Part shown: piece after piece, positions 35,624 through 47,609 of the stretch
Layout of the letters: every line of letters starts with the position of its first letter
Numbering within the stretch: position 1 is the first letter of the stretch
Origin: Proteles cristata cristata
Lineage: Eukaryota > Chordata > Mammalia > Carnivora > Hyaenidae
DNA length: 64,000 nucleotides
Direction of reading: 5' to 3'
Assembly: GCA_017311185.1 (NCBI GenBank)
Contig: JAESUZ010003883.1
Coordinates: forward strand, 682,001 to 746,000
Position numbers and translations under genes: made by a program
The notes under the pieces: model-generated
The model's input: only the letters and a program-made list of their open reading frames with translations
Told to the model about the DNA's origin: nothing
Database searches by the model: none

Positions 35624-36635
35624 AAATAAGGCCACTGGCACTTAACCTTGATTAGCCTGTCTGACAGGTTGACTAAATGATTTCCCAAAGGATTGGTGTG
35701 GTTGGACTAAATTCATTCTGAAAGCGATTTTCCTTAACATGGTTAAGTAATGTTAATAAAATGATTCTAAAAGCTAACTTATCTTAGTGTGAGCTAGAGA
35801 AGGTCCATGATGAAATGTGTGAGAAACCCTCCTACACAGTCTGTAGTCACTTTCACTAGGGATTTTTGGATAGCTATAGACTCAATATGTTAAAACTGCC
35901 AAAATGTTGTAGAGCAGCCAACAAGTCCTGTAACATGCCACAGAAAAGATAAATAATTGATATAATTTTCCTTGATGTCTTGAAAAAGAGTGAGATTTTT
36001 CTGAGAGAACTGTGGATGGAGCAGTGCTTTTCCCTTAAATATGTTATGTGTGCAGAAAGAACCATAACTTTTACAATTAAGTTGAGAAAAATTTTTTATT
36101 AATGAACTTTTTTGGCTAATTTAACTTTGATATTAAGTGATGTATTTCTGTTCTGCTAGTGTCAGTGAACAATTTGCATAAAAACCCTGTACTCATTCAA
36201 TGTGTCATCACACCTTGTCCAGAAGAGTAAAATGTTTCATATTTTCTAAGAGAACAATAATGTGAATTAGAGGACAGGCAATTGATCTGTTGAAATATAA
36301 AATGTATTTAATTCATTACAGATGCAGAGGAAGAAAACACAAAGTTCATTGAGCCATTTGCAGTTGGTAGTCCTTTGTTTTAATAATTATTAAAGTATAA
36401 TAGTAATGATACCAATCTTTATCTTTTATGAGAGCTTTTCACAATAAGTGATGCCTATTTGCTCATCTACCCTGTGAAGTGAAGGAGACTGCGCTTTGAC
36501 CCTGAGCAGAAAGTCATATTAAGCGTCTATCAGTATTAGCCACAACTCTTGAGTGAAGAGAGAGGAAATCTTTATTCTTGAGTACTCTAACCACAAATTA
36601 GTTCTCAACCAAGAGACAGAAACTTTAGTTCAGTT
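35624..36635. other. Unique DNA
   Basis: No gene was recognised. A faint MIR-like patch is possible at 36420-36530. The small minus-strand frame 35874-36065 is unsupported. Confidence 0.4.
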
Positions 36636-36656
36636 ATTAAGCATTAACAGTTTAAA

Positions 36657-36847
36657 AATTTTTATTTATTGATTTTGAGAGCAAGTGAGCATGGGTGTGA
36701 GCAGGAGAGGGGCAGAGAGAGAATTCCAGGCAGTCTCTGTGCTTCATAGTGCAGAGTCCGATGTGGGGCTGTATCCTATGAACTATGAGATCATGACCTG
36801 AGCTGAAATCAAGAGTCAGACGCTAAACTGAGCCATCCAGGCACCCC
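36657..36847 (-). mobile_element. Diverged SINEC
   Basis: The minus-strand head at 36847 (GGGGTGCCTGGATGGC) is kept and the B box is mutated. An imperfect target-site repeat ATTAAGCWTT occurs at 36636-36645 and 36848-36857. Confidence 0.93.
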
Positions 36848-36860
36848 ATTAAGCTTTGAC

Positions 36861-37305
36861 TTTTAGGAAGGGCATGCCTTTATTCATAGGGACATTATAG
36901 GACATAATCAGTGAGGTTGTGCATGTGAGAAAGATATGGTGATCCCAGGTATGTGGTTGTTTCTTACTTGCATTGTTTAAAAAAAGTCTTTAGTGTTATA
37001 TTTAAGAGGTTTAGCCCATTCAAAACATTTTTTCCAACAATACTGTGGTGGAGAACTACTGAACTAATGTTTGTCTCATATGTGATTGTTGTTTTATTCT
37101 TTATGCCTTTTTTGCTGCTATTCAGAGTAAAATATTTAAAAGAACTAAATAGCAAGTAGCACAAGTCTACTTTCAGATACTATTGGGAATAACTAAATAT
37201 GGACTCTATTTTTAACTGGAAAATATTGGCCTGTAATCATTATTTCACTTGTTCTCCAGTATTTCCCTGTTTCTTTTACCCTTTATACCTGTAATCATCT
37301 AAGTT
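36861..37305. other. Unique AT-rich DNA
   Basis: Nothing recognised. Overlapping frames on both strands at 36953-37164 are chance. Confidence 0.4.
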
Positions 37306-37435
37306 AACTTACCATTTTATGTCTCTGTGCCTTTGCTCATGCTTTATTTTTGCTTGGAATGTTATCTTCCATTTTAGCACATTTGAAACAGGAACTTAGC
37401 CTACTAAATCTCTTTACTTCTGTGAACTATTTTAT
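37306..37435 (+). mobile_element. L2 relic
   Basis: The words 'gtgcctttgctcatgctt' and 'gcttggaatgttatcttcc' match the plus-strand L2 3' region. Confidence 0.6.
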
Positions 37436-38224
37436 ATTCTCTAGGGTCTTCGATGCCCTTGAAACTTATATTTGGTTCTCTTCCGATTTCTCGGATTTCT
37501 CTTTGCATCAAGTATGAAACAACACTGGTCACTTCTTTACATTCTCCCCCCAAAAAACATACTTCCAAAGGCATTAGTGGGAAATGTGGAATTCAATTTA
37601 TAGAGAAAATAAGAAGTTATGTACCACACATAATTATAAATATTTCACCTCCAAATATCCACTGGCAGTCTCTTCTCTGATGCTAGTCATTGTGTCTCCC
37701 TCTTTCTCAGTCTTTCTCCAAACCTCCAATTGTATATATCTCCTCCTATATTCCTGCATTGGATGAAAATTCATGTGGTTGATTCCCAGGTTTTCAGTTC
37801 CTACTTAGTAGCCCAGACTGTAAGCTGAGTTATCAAAGTACTTCATGAGCAAATGATGGGATCTCCTTAAGATGCTCTCTGTCTTCAGCTCTTAAGAAAA
37901 GCAAGGTTTCCCTGCATATTTTTATCACAGTATAGAGCTTGATAGTATGTATCTTCTGTTAGATCTTGTTCTGTAAAAGGCACTCATCTCCACAGCACAG
38001 ATTTCTCTCACTGTGTCTGTTGTCTCAGTAAGTTCTGGTATAATCCACTTAGCCTCCCAAGCTAAAAGACAAACCTGAAAGTGAAAGAGAGGGGATGCCA
38101 CTGTGTTCAGAGAAACTGTAAAGTTCTTCGAAAAGCATTTTAGCTCCTTGGCAGCTTTATCCCAGTCTCCCTCTTTGTTTCATCTTGCTTTACACCGCTT
38201 GCTGCACCATAGATTCTAGACACA

Positions 38225-38640
38225 ATGAACCATTCATGCCAAGTTGCTCGAACCTGACACGCATGCCAGTACCTTTTGACTTTGCTCATAATGTTCTTTA
38301 TGCCTAGGATATCTTTGTCTCAATGTCTTCACCTCACAAATTCCAGACCATCCTTCACAGTCCAGCACAAATGTCAGCTTTTCTTTGAAGCCTGCCTGGC
38401 CTGTCCCTTCCACACAGAATTATTTGATCTTCTTCCCCACAAACTTGTATGGTACATTTCTTTATTATAATACTTATCACACTGCATTATGCTTTTAATT
38501 ATTTGTCTAGGTTTCTTTCTTATCAGCAAGGAGAGCAGGAACTGAGGTTTATTTATCTTAAAATCTCTCTTGCCACCTCAGTACCTAGTATATATTAATT
38601 GATTAATTTTTCATGCATTCATTCATTATGTATTTTAGGC
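38225..38640 (+). mobile_element. L2 LINE 3' end
   Basis: L2 landmarks appear in order: 'agcacaaatgtcagcttttc', 'gaagcctgcctggcctgtcc', 'ataatacttatcacactgca', 'aattatttgtctaggtttct', 'aaggagagcaggaactgagg', 'cctagtatatattaattgat' and an ATTCATTCATT end. The frame 38276-38470 lies inside it and is not a gene. 37436-38224 shows nothing I can name. Confidence 0.75.
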
Positions 38641-38989
38641 AGTAAAGGGGTTGTAGCTATAATTTAAAATCACAACTGTGAGAATTACTCTGAAAGAGAG
38701 GGTATTATAAGACCTAGTCTGTACTTCAGGGGATTGAGTTAGAAAAGTTAACATAAGTGATATATGCATATAAGTTGTATATATACTAAAATGTAGGAGT
38801 TTAGCAAGAATTAAATAATACCAGTGAGATATCTTGGTGATGAGCACTTCAGTCAGGGGGAGAGGCAGCATATACTCTGGAAAGATGGAGCTTGTCTTAT
38901 TTAAGATGTGGAAGGTTAGTAGGCCTTAGAGATGGTAGAAGAAATGAAGAGAGGGGCAATGCTTATGACTGTTAACTGTGTTTTAGAAC

Positions 38990-39985
38990 ACATAAAAGAT
39001 GCTTAATGAACTAATGGAAATCTTTTTAGGTTTCTAGCAGAATATGATGCTATCAAAGTTGCATTTTGAAAATGTTATTCTGGTTGCAAAATAGGAAGTA
39101 GATTGGAGGGCAAAGACCAGACAAGATATGGTAGAGGTAGGAAGAAGTGGAAACCTTTTCGGAGGCAAAAATCAGACAGGTTGGGCATTGAGTTGGTTAA
39201 GGAAATAATAAGGGTGTATTATGAATGCTGATTAAATATACGGTGTGTGAAACCTAACAAGGTTTTATGATTCCATGAAATAGCATAAGAATAGAGTGAA
39301 ATTAGGGGTAGTGGTAATGGGTGAGATGGGTGTGGCAGATCATAAATTCAGTGTAATTCTGAGGTACCGTTTAAATATCCATGTAGACGTGCCAGTTAGG
39401 TGCTCAAAAGAAATGGCTAGAGTTTCATATAAAAATTGGTAAAATTTTTGTAGAGTAATAAAGTGATTGGCATAAGTCACATCATCTAGGGAGGAAGACT
39501 ATTATATTTAAAAAGCAGTGATTCCTGACCAAACCAAAATTTGAAGATCTAGTGGAGAAGTTTGATCATATAAAGCAGTTAGAGCAGAAGTGGCCCAAAT
39601 TGGGAACTTAATCCAAAATCATGGAAGGTGAGGACAGTGGGGGTGTTCCCAAAACATGTGGAAAGGTAGGGGAGTGAGCATCAAGCGTCAATATAAAATA
39701 GGTACATAATAAGATAATTACTAAAAAATACCTCTTGGACTTAACCACGTGAAGTTCATTGGACTGAGAAGTGATTGGGAGAAACTGCAATGTAGGCAGG
39801 AACTACAGGAAAGTCTTCTGAGATGCTTTGTTGTGAAGGCAGGAAAGATACAGTGTGCTAGGAGGCATCTGAGGCCCAGAGAGGATTTCCCATTTATTTT
39901 TATATTCATTTTATGGGAGAGAAATTCAACCCCACTTTCTTGCCAGTGGGAAAGAACTAGTTAGTGAAAGGCTAGAGCTTAACAT
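38990..39985 (-). mobile_element. Ancient LINE relic, possibly L2 family
   Basis: The words 'tattctggttgcaaaatagg', 'atatccatgtagacgtgcca' and 'acatcatctagggagga' resemble in order a long, very old mammalian repeat seen upstream of L2 3' ends. Assignment is tentative. It is followed by an A19 run at about 39988-40005. Confidence 0.35.
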
Positions 39986-40418
39986 GCAAAAAAAAAAAAA
40001 AAAAATTTTGGGTGGTCTAAATCCCTGAGGAATTTGGAGGGATGGGGTGATGAAAACAGAGACAGGAAATAATAGATTTGGCTACAATTTAACCTTTTCA
40101 GAACCTGGAGGATTTGACTCTGTTGACTCCGTTGCAGTCGGTATCAGTCTCAACAGTTTTGATCTCCGCTTATTCTGCCTGGGATTTTGACAATATTAGT
40201 AGTTTTATGCTTCATACAACCACAGTTCTGGCCTTTAGGGCTTTAGAAACTGCAGGAGGTCAGGCTTGATGATAGGTTGTCCATCAGTTAAGGTTCACCA
40301 GTTTTCAAATGTATGGTAACGATAAATGAACTTGGAACTTGAAAAGAGGCTCCAGTATAATTTTGTTTTGATCTATCCATTTTGTCAATTCACATTAGTC
40401 AGTAGTTTGTTCTTTGGC

Positions 40419-40420
<2 letters not shown>

Positions 40421-40459
<39 letters not shown>
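40421..40459. repeat. (CA)n microsatellite
   Basis: An uninterrupted CA run of about 19 units. Confidence 0.98.
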
Positions 40460-40461
<2 letters not shown>

Positions 40462-40759
40462 AGAGCATATCATCAAACAAGATGTTTTTTATTAACAACA
40501 CACACTGGCCAGACCATTCCCACACTTAATGATTCATTGGAACTTTGTGAAGTCTTTTCTCATATGTAACAATGTATATAAATAGCAATTTTCAGCTCAA
40601 TTCTTACACTGTTTGATCATACTGCAGAAAACTGAACAGGCTTTATTCTTCAGATAGATCACAACTTCAGCATCTCTTTATTTTGGAGTGTATTTTTCCT
40701 TTTTATTCAGTTCTTGAAAAGAAGAGTGTTTTGTGATTGGTAAAAAAAAAAGATCAAAA

Positions 40760-41380
40760 GTAAAACGTCATGGAAGAAATAAATGCTCATTTTGAGAATT
40801 TGAAAATGTGGAAGAGTATGAGAAGCAAATGAAAATCTCTTATTCTAAGAACCCACACATAGCCATGGAATATGTTTTCTGTGTTTCTCACCAGCTTCGT
40901 GTTATCTATTGTCTATTTTCTTTTTCTAAATATAGACAGAGACAGAAAGGGACCATAAGAATTCCAGTAAACATATAATTTTGTATTCTGCTTTTTTGTT
41001 CTCCTAATAATATATCACAGGCCTCTTATCACTTCATTGATCATGCATTGAAAACATCATTTCAGTAGTGCGTAATGTGCCATCATGAGTGGGCAGCATC
41101 ATTATTTATCCATTCACGGATACTTAGGATAATTTCAAATTTTAATATAGTAATATAATATTTATCATACTTACAATAAAAACATATTCATATTTCTAAT
41201 AATTTCCGTGGGATACAATCACAGAAACAGACTTCCTGGGAAATTATGTATGTGTATGCCTTCTGGAAAAGCTAAACCAATTCACAGGCTTATAAGCAGT
41301 TTGTGAGCTTGCTCATTACGTCCTCTCCAACATTGGGTATTTCAGCATTTACACACTCATTAAGTACTCCTGTTTTCTTT
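40760..41380 (-). mobile_element. Ancient L1/HAL1-like relic
   Basis: Reverse-complement L1-type landmarks are faint: 'atttatccattcacggatac', 'gggatacaatcacagaaaca' and 'gcctctggaaaagc'-like words. It is interrupted at 41381 by a SINE. Old and only partly recognisable. 40006-40759 otherwise holds the CA run and unique DNA. Confidence 0.45.
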
Positions 41381-41603
41381 CTTTTTTTTTTTTTTTTTAA
41401 TGTTTTATTTATTTCTAGGATAGTGAGAGAGACCGTGTGAACAGGGGAGGGTCAGAGAGAGAGGAAGTCACAGACTGAAACAGGCTCCAGGCTCTGAACT
41501 GGCAGTCAGCACAGAGCCCGACGCGGGGCTCGAACCCACGAACCGCGAGATCATGACCTGAGTGAAAGTCGGACGCTTAACCGACTAAGCCACCCAGGCG
41601 CCC
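41381..41603 (-). mobile_element. Full-length SINEC
   Basis: This is a complete minus-strand copy with intact B box and a T-run at 41382-41398. The perfect target-site repeat CTCCTGTTTTCTTT occurs at 41367-41380 and 41604-41617. It belongs to the CTAGAAATAAA-tail subgroup. Confidence 0.96.
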
Positions 41604-41619
41604 CTCCTGTTTTCTTTTT

Positions 41620-43257
41620 TATCTTTTCTAAGATTGATGTTTTTTTTTGCTCCTGTGTATCTTAAAGTATAGTGTTTACCATATTGACTTGCGTCTTTCA
41701 TTATTTTTTTTTTTACTATTTGTCATACTCATAGCAATCTTTGCCAATTAGTTTTCTATCCTTAAAATTTCAAAAATATAATTTAATATTCACATAGTTC
41801 AAACATCTTAATGGTCTTTCATTTCACCTTATTAAGTATTTTCTGTCCACCTAGTTATTAGGAAATATTTCCTTAATTTCTTGTCAGTTTTTATTGGACA
41901 CAAGTTTTTATATTGAGTATTTTAATTTATCTGGATTTTTAAGTTTATGTGTAAGATATGAGCTCTTACTTTTTAGGATTCCAAGTATGGTGAAATATTC
42001 CCAATGGTTCCTAGGCATGAAGTCAATATATCATATCACATATCACATTTCACATATCAGCTACTGAGTCCAGACTTAGCATTTATATTTTGCTCAAAAT
42101 CTGTATAAGAATTTGACTTCTCAATGGTTTCAATAAGAAGCCCACTTGCACCAAATCTTTTATGATTTTTGTCCAATCCTCTTAAAAAATGACATGATCA
42201 TTCATTGCTATGCTGAAATCCACCACCCCGTTTGCTGTTTTCCTCTGTAGTCTCCATTTTCATTTTCTTCTCTTGGTCTACTTTCTTCCCCTTTCTGGTC
42301 TTGTCGTGAAGTCCCATGCTACACATTTACATCTTTGTTGTTACCCAAATATGCCTTGGAGTATCACCTTCAATCTAAGTGACTTTTATCAAGCTATTTC
42401 TTTCAACAGAGTTCCTTCTAAATTGAATCCTGGTAAACCAAATTTTCTTCATTGGTTTTAAAGATTAGCTGTGAAAATGAGTCATGGAGTTTCTTATCAT
42501 TTAAATACATCAAATATTGAATGACAAAGTTGAGACCTCTGTAGGTGGAACTTCCAGGGTCACTTTTTCAGAAAAATCTCATCACTGCTTGTGACTTCAG
42601 AAGAACCATCTCACAGTTGATGAAATGACAACTAAACAAGATAAAAAAATCCTGAGTTTTCTGTACATGAATAAGCACTTTCATGTTCTGCCTATAGAAA
42701 ATGAGTTTGCGCCATTGGAGACCAGCAGAAGGACAGTTGCTAAGTAGTTGCTAAGCTGCATGTGCATCATTCATTGCGCTTCCTATACAGAATGGAAGCC
42801 ATTGCTCAGCTAAGGAGTGTCTATGTAGCCACAAATTCCACAAGTGATGAAACCCCAGTGCCTGTTATTCAGAAAGTTATTGCTCAGGAACTGGGCCCTT
42901 CATGAACATTCATGTGAACTGTCTATGCATGAAGCATACATTTTAAGGAAGGGAAATTACATTGCCATCCTCAATGAAAGTGATTAAATTAAATTTGCCA
43001 TATTAAACACACACATTCTGAAATGTTTGTGGAAAACTTTTGGCTACAAAATGTATTTGGTCTCGTGAAAATGATTTTAATATTTGTAAGTCTTTAAGGG
43101 TGCATAGCATATGCCAATTTGCTTTTATAACATAACCGAAGCATGCACTTTGCTGGGTAAGGGTACGAAAGAAACCATCGTTAAGATATCAGATTATTTT
43201 GCTGGATCATTCTAGAGAAAACAATTTATGGTTCTGGAAGATTGTTCAACATTTCTC
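41620..43257. other. Single-copy DNA, repeat-poor at 42.45-43.25 kb
   Basis: No gene was recognised. A small ATCACAT-type tandem lies at 42028-42060. The plus-strand frame at 42210-42461 shows no domain. The block 42450-43250 contains no repeat I can identify and is a candidate conserved noncoding stretch. Confidence 0.4.
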
Positions 43258-43273
43258 TAAGTACTTTTTGTTC

Positions 43274-43377
43274 TTTTAAAAAAATTTTAAATATTTTTAT
43301 TTATTTTTGAAAGAGAGAGAGACAGAGACAGAGTACTAGTGAGTGAGGGACAGAGAGAGAGAGAGCGAGAGAGATAG

Positions 43378-43424
<47 letters not shown>

Positions 43425-43550
43425 CAGAATCCGAAGCAGGCTCCAGGCTCTGAGCCGTCAGCACAAAGCTTGACATGGGGCTCGTGAACCATGAGATCAT
43501 GACCTGAGCCGGAGTTCGATGCTTAACTGACTGAACCACCCAGGCGCCCC
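43274..43550 (-). mobile_element. SINEC with expanded GA tract
   Basis: The minus-strand head is at 43550 (GGGGCGCCTGGGTGG). The imperfect target-site repeat TARGTACTYYTWGTTC occurs at 43258-43273 and 43551-43566. The SINE's own (TC)n segment has grown to a GA run at 43380-43422 on plus. Frames across it encode Leu-Ser repeats and are not genes. Confidence 0.94.
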
Positions 43551-43648
43551 TAGGTACTCCTAGTTCTAAATTACATCTCTGCTGTCTCGGCTCAGCTGTC
43601 TCCATGTCATTTATTTGTAGCACCTCAGATATTGTTGTTTTAGTTCTT

Positions 43649-44420
43649 TTTTTTTTAATTAAAATTTTTTTTTTACATTAGTTGAGGAACGTGCAGACAG
43701 CTGCCGTATCTAACTTGTCATTATGGTGCCTCAGCACCCTCAGGCAAACGGTAAGGCTGAAAGCAGAACACAACCAAAGGCCGCCTAAGTCAGATTGCTG
43801 GAAAAGGTCGGCCAAGAAGACTTGCCAAATTTCTCATTGCTTAACCTTTCACTCCACATTCAGTAAGAAGAACCCATCCCGGTGATCCTGGTTTGACAGC
43901 GTAAGTTGCCTCAAACATTTCCATCCACATTTAACTGAAGGAATAGAAAAGAAATAAGAATATTTTCAAGAAACCTTTTTGTCCATGCCTTTGCTTATGC
44001 AGCTTTCGCTGCAGTGTTTCATCTTTGTGAAGAACCATCCACTTGCGTGAGGACAGGTTCTTTCCACGGTAGGGAGGAAGCTGGGATGGCTGTGCTACTT
44101 TAAGTTTAGAATACCTGTTGTCAAGATGATCAGGTTGGCCATCTGAATGATTGGAGTGGTAGGAAAGTTTCAAGACCTCTAGCTTTTATTTTGTAGTTTC
44201 ACATCATGTAGATGTATCAGGTCAAATGTGGAGAAGCAGAATGTTTTCTCTGACTGTTCAGAGTTCTGGAAGGCAACATGTCCGTCCCTATAACTGCTCC
44301 GTATCGCAGAGAGAGCCTCATAGAAGTCGACTCCTTTATTGGTTGAAAAATAATTTTACATCAGGAGTAAAGGATGCTTTGTTTGGAAGGAGCACCATGG
44401 TCCATTGTGTGTTTATTTCT
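43649..44420 (-). pseudogene. Possible decayed retrocopy, parent unknown
   Basis: A block richer in G+C than its flanks ends on the minus strand in A-rich sequence (T-runs at 43649-43677). Read leftward on minus, an open stretch of about 55 codons (about 44352-44190, including SYRDGHVAFQNSEQSEK) stops and is continued in another frame by an 80-codon stretch (44185-43931, including PPYRGKNLSSRKW and LHKDETLQRKLHKQ). The two read naturally as one protein with a single-base shift near 44188. A shorter open piece follows at about 43917-43846. I do not recognise a parent gene, no AATAAA is clear near the A-tract, and no target-site repeats were found. It could instead be unique noncoding DNA with chance frames. 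Confidence 0.3.
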
Positions 44421-44429
44421 TTTAATTTG

Positions 44430-46245
44430 TTTTGTTCTTTTTGAGGACTCACAAATGTGTCAGGGATGTAAACATTTGTAGATGGCTTAAACATAAGTGA
44501 TGTTTGTCATAATAAAGCATGATTTTCCTGAAGACCCTTTCACCACTTTTGTAAGTGCTACCAAAAAACAAACTGATAGAGCATGAATACAAACAAAACA
44601 GTCCATAATACTTGTGATGAAGACTTCAACATAGCTTTGTTCTCAGCTTATTCGAGTATTATCCAACAGCTAGTGAGGGATTCATTTCCTTTTATTCATT
44701 TTCTTTTCATTCTCTCCTTTCCATTCCCATTTCAGGTGATCATTCAGATTATCAGATACAGATGATTATTCTTCAGATTATATGTGTGTGTGTGCGTGTG
44801 TGTGTATGTGTGTCTGTACACACACATAGACATACATATAAATTTTGAGTAGCCTCTGATAGCATTGGGAAAGAGATCAAGACTTGAGGTGTTTCAATCA
44901 TTCTAAGGAGCTGAGACTGCCTTGTTTGTAGTGCCAGTGGCTGGAGGACCATGGGTGGAAGGCAGATAAGAAAACTTCTCCTCTCACTCTCTCTAATATT
45001 AGGCTTTTGCTTAAACTTTGGTTCAGAGCAATTGAAGAAAATCACAGAACTATCTATTAGAAAAATCAGGCCATTATTTGATCTCTGGACTGTCGTGTAA
45101 GGGCCTATACGTGTGTTCACAGTTATAGTAGATAGAGGTATGTAGCAGTGGGTGGTGGGATACGTGTCTATATTATCCTAAGATTCAAGTCAGCTTACAC
45201 ATCCTAATCCTCAAATTCAGATATGCATCCCTGTGAGGATGTGCATGTGTATGAAACACAAAATGCGAGTGAGAGAGAGACAGAATTTGAATATGCAAGA
45301 GGAGATAGAGGGAGGAGGATGGGTACAGAGGGGGCAAGTGACTACTACGACATAGTCAAAGGACTTGTAGTATTCCATGGGGCTCCCTATCACATGTTTA
45401 GAAAGAGGTATTGGATGGAAGAGTGGCTTGCCCACGATCCAAGATATGGGGCACTGAACTAGAAGAAAGCCATGAGCATTTATTTATTTAAGAATTGCTA
45501 AAATGGTATTATCCAGCAGAATTTGGGAAACCTGATTTGATTGTGAGAAGAATAGTGATTATAATGAGAACTATTCTGATTTTCTGACATCTCTGGAATA
45601 CGTGGTTGGAATGCAAGGATTTCTGCCCAGGAAAAGGAAGCTGAGAAGGGGGACGCAGTAATAGGGAAGCAAAGCTTCTTCAAATTCTTCTCTCCCTGAA
45701 CGGAAGGGCCAGAGTGTTACTGGAATGAGTAGCACTCGGTGAATATTGATACGAGAAAGGCTTGCATAATGAGTAAAATCAGCACAATCACTTTTGTTTA
45801 AGGTCATCTTCCATCCGGAGGGCATGTGCCCTATCCTGGTACCTATTTGATTATTGGCATAAATACTTGAAGTTAAAGTTCTTTATGACTCTTTGGAAAC
45901 AGCGGAACAGGAAAATTAGACTACAGTTATTATTTCAATATGTATGTCATTTACCTCTTAGTAAATAATGAAATTATTGTACTGAATCTTGATTGCCATT
46001 TAAAAATAAACAGAATAGCATATAAAAAAAAAGGAAACCACAAATTCCTTGATGCATCTTATGTAGTAAGTGTTGTTTCAGGAAACTCTCATGTCATTTC
46101 TTTGAGCATGTGTGTGTAGTAATGATGTGAAATCTATTTCTCACCGTATCTTCAAAAATGTTTGAAAGTGACTTTGTTTATGAAACAACATTACTGTTAA
46201 GTATGACGAAGGGGAGAAAAACAAATCACTAAAACTTTTGATGGA
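44430..46245. other. Unique DNA with a GT/CA fold-back tract
   Basis: No gene was recognised. A GT-rich run at 44784-44812 is followed by CTGTACACACACAT at 44813-44826, so the two can pair. Frames at 44773-45120, 45217-45462 and 45498-45825 have no recognisable domain. Confidence 0.4.
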
Positions 46246-46249
46246 ATCA

Positions 46250-46340
46250 GAAGATTTGACTTCTACTAGTGGCTGTATCATCAGACAGCTGAGTGACTCT
46301 GTTGATTCCCTTTACTCAACTATAAAATGACCCATTAAAT
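46250..46340 (+). mobile_element. MIR relic
   Basis: It has plus-strand MIR words 'cagctgagtgactctgttga' and 'ctttactcaactataaaatg'. Degraded. Confidence 0.5.
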
Positions 46341-46429
46341 TAAATTATCTACAAGACCCTGAAATTAAGATATAATCTTACCTTTAACTGAGGGGCTGAC
46401 ATGATGATGAATGAAAAATTGTTTAGAGA

Positions 46430-46540
46430 TTTGGGGTACTTGAGTGGCTCACTCAGTTGAGTGTCTCACTCTTGATTTCGGCTCAGGTCATGGTCTCATG
46501 GTTCATGGGATTGAGCCCTGCATCAGGCTCCTTGCTGAAT
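46430..46540 (+). mobile_element. Truncated SINEC head
   Basis: The head TTGGGGTACTTGAGTGGCTCA and tRNA-like part run to 'ccctgcatcaggctccttgc'. They then end at a short (TA)5 run with no tail, so the 3' part is lost. Confidence 0.88.
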
Positions 46541-46657
46541 ATATATATATTGCCCAGTCTCAAGTCCCATGAAGCAAGGTCTCACAGCCACTGGACTTCC
46601 TGACTGTGGAATTTACTTTTCATTGTTACATGGAGGACTCTCTTTAGATCTGACTTT

Positions 46658-46876
46658 ATTTTCTTCTTAAAATTTTTAATATTTATTTATTTCTGAGTGA
46701 CAGAGACAGAGCATGAGCAGGGGAGGGACAGAGAAATAGGAGACACAGCATCCAAAGTGGGCTCCAGGCTTTGAGCTGTTAGCACAGAGCCGGATATAGG
46801 GCTTGAGCCCATGAACCATGAGATCATAACCTGAGCGAAAGTTGCACGTGTAACCAACTGAGCCACCCAGGCACCC
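46658..46876 (-). mobile_element. SINEC, minus strand
   Basis: The head is near 46876 (GGGTGCCTGGGTGGCTCAG) and the tail has 'atttatttatttctgagtga'. A short target-site repeat TGACTTTA occurs at 46641-46648 and about 46878-46885. B box mutated. Confidence 0.93.
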
Positions 46877-47040
46877 ATGACTTTAAAACTGAAGTGGAAA
46901 CATAACTATGAGGCAATGAATTTGAAATCTCTTAAGGAGAACATGTTTGAATGCATTTTGCTAGTGCTGAAAAGTACAGCATCACGGTATATTAAAAATG
47001 TAACAGGTTCTCATTTTTTGGTTGTGTTTATGATATTTAT

Positions 47041-47251
47041 TTTTAGGTTTATTTATTTATTTTTGAGAAAGCATGAGCACATGCACAAGCTGGCGGGGGG
47101 TGGGGGGCGGAGAGAAGGAGTGAGAGAATCCCAAGCAGGTTCCACACCGTCAGTGCATAGCCTGATGTGGGGCTTGAACCCATGAATTGTGAGATCGTGA
47201 CATGAACTAAAATTAAGAGTGGGACACTTAACTGAGCCGCCCAGCCACCCC
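47041..47251 (-). mobile_element. Diverged SINEC with G-rich insertion
   Basis: The minus-strand head is at 47251 (GGGGTGGCTGGGCGGC). The target-site repeat TGTTTATGATATTT occurs at 47025-47038 and 47254-47267. A G-run block (47092-47110) replaces the usual GGGGAGGG part. Confidence 0.92.
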
Positions 47252-47444
47252 TATGTTTATGATATTTTACATGGTATCATAATTTGTCTCATGGTTAAGT
47301 GATTAGGATTTATTTTAATATTTCCATATATGCTATCCTAAAACAAATGAAGATACTTAGTCTTCAAAAGAGGGGGAGTGGATGAACAGCATTAAGGAAA
47401 AGAAAATCATCAGAACAAGAAATATTGTACCTGTGCCCCTGTTT

Positions 47445-47593
47445 TTTAATGTTTATTTTGAGAGAGGAAGAGCTTACACACGCAAGTGGTGTTTGTGGGG
47501 GGGGAGGGGGGGGCAGAGAGAACAGTGAGATCATGACCTGAGTCCCAAAATCGAGTCAGGCACTTACCAGATTGAGCCACCCAGGTGCCCTTC
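47445..47593 (-). mobile_element. SINEC with internal deletion and G-run
   Basis: The tail and head are present, but about 60-70 bp of the middle, including the B box, are missing. The imperfect target-site repeat CCTGTGCCC occurs at 47430-47438 and 47596-47604. A G8-A-G8 run lies at 47497-47513. Confidence 0.88.
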
Positions 47594-47609
47594 TGCCTGT
47601 GCCCTTTTA

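Noticed and set aside
43336..43623. Leu-Ser repeat frame
   Set aside because: It is translation of the expanded GA tract of a SINE.
43741..43757. Possible splice donor (ACGGTAAGG) on plus
   Set aside because: No supported exon precedes it, and single GTAAG words are common by chance.
43931..44000. Possible splice acceptor on minus (pyrimidine tract and AG near 43935)
   Set aside because: An intron starting in the adjacent open stretch would be only about 45 nt. Without a donor or protein match this is not supportable.
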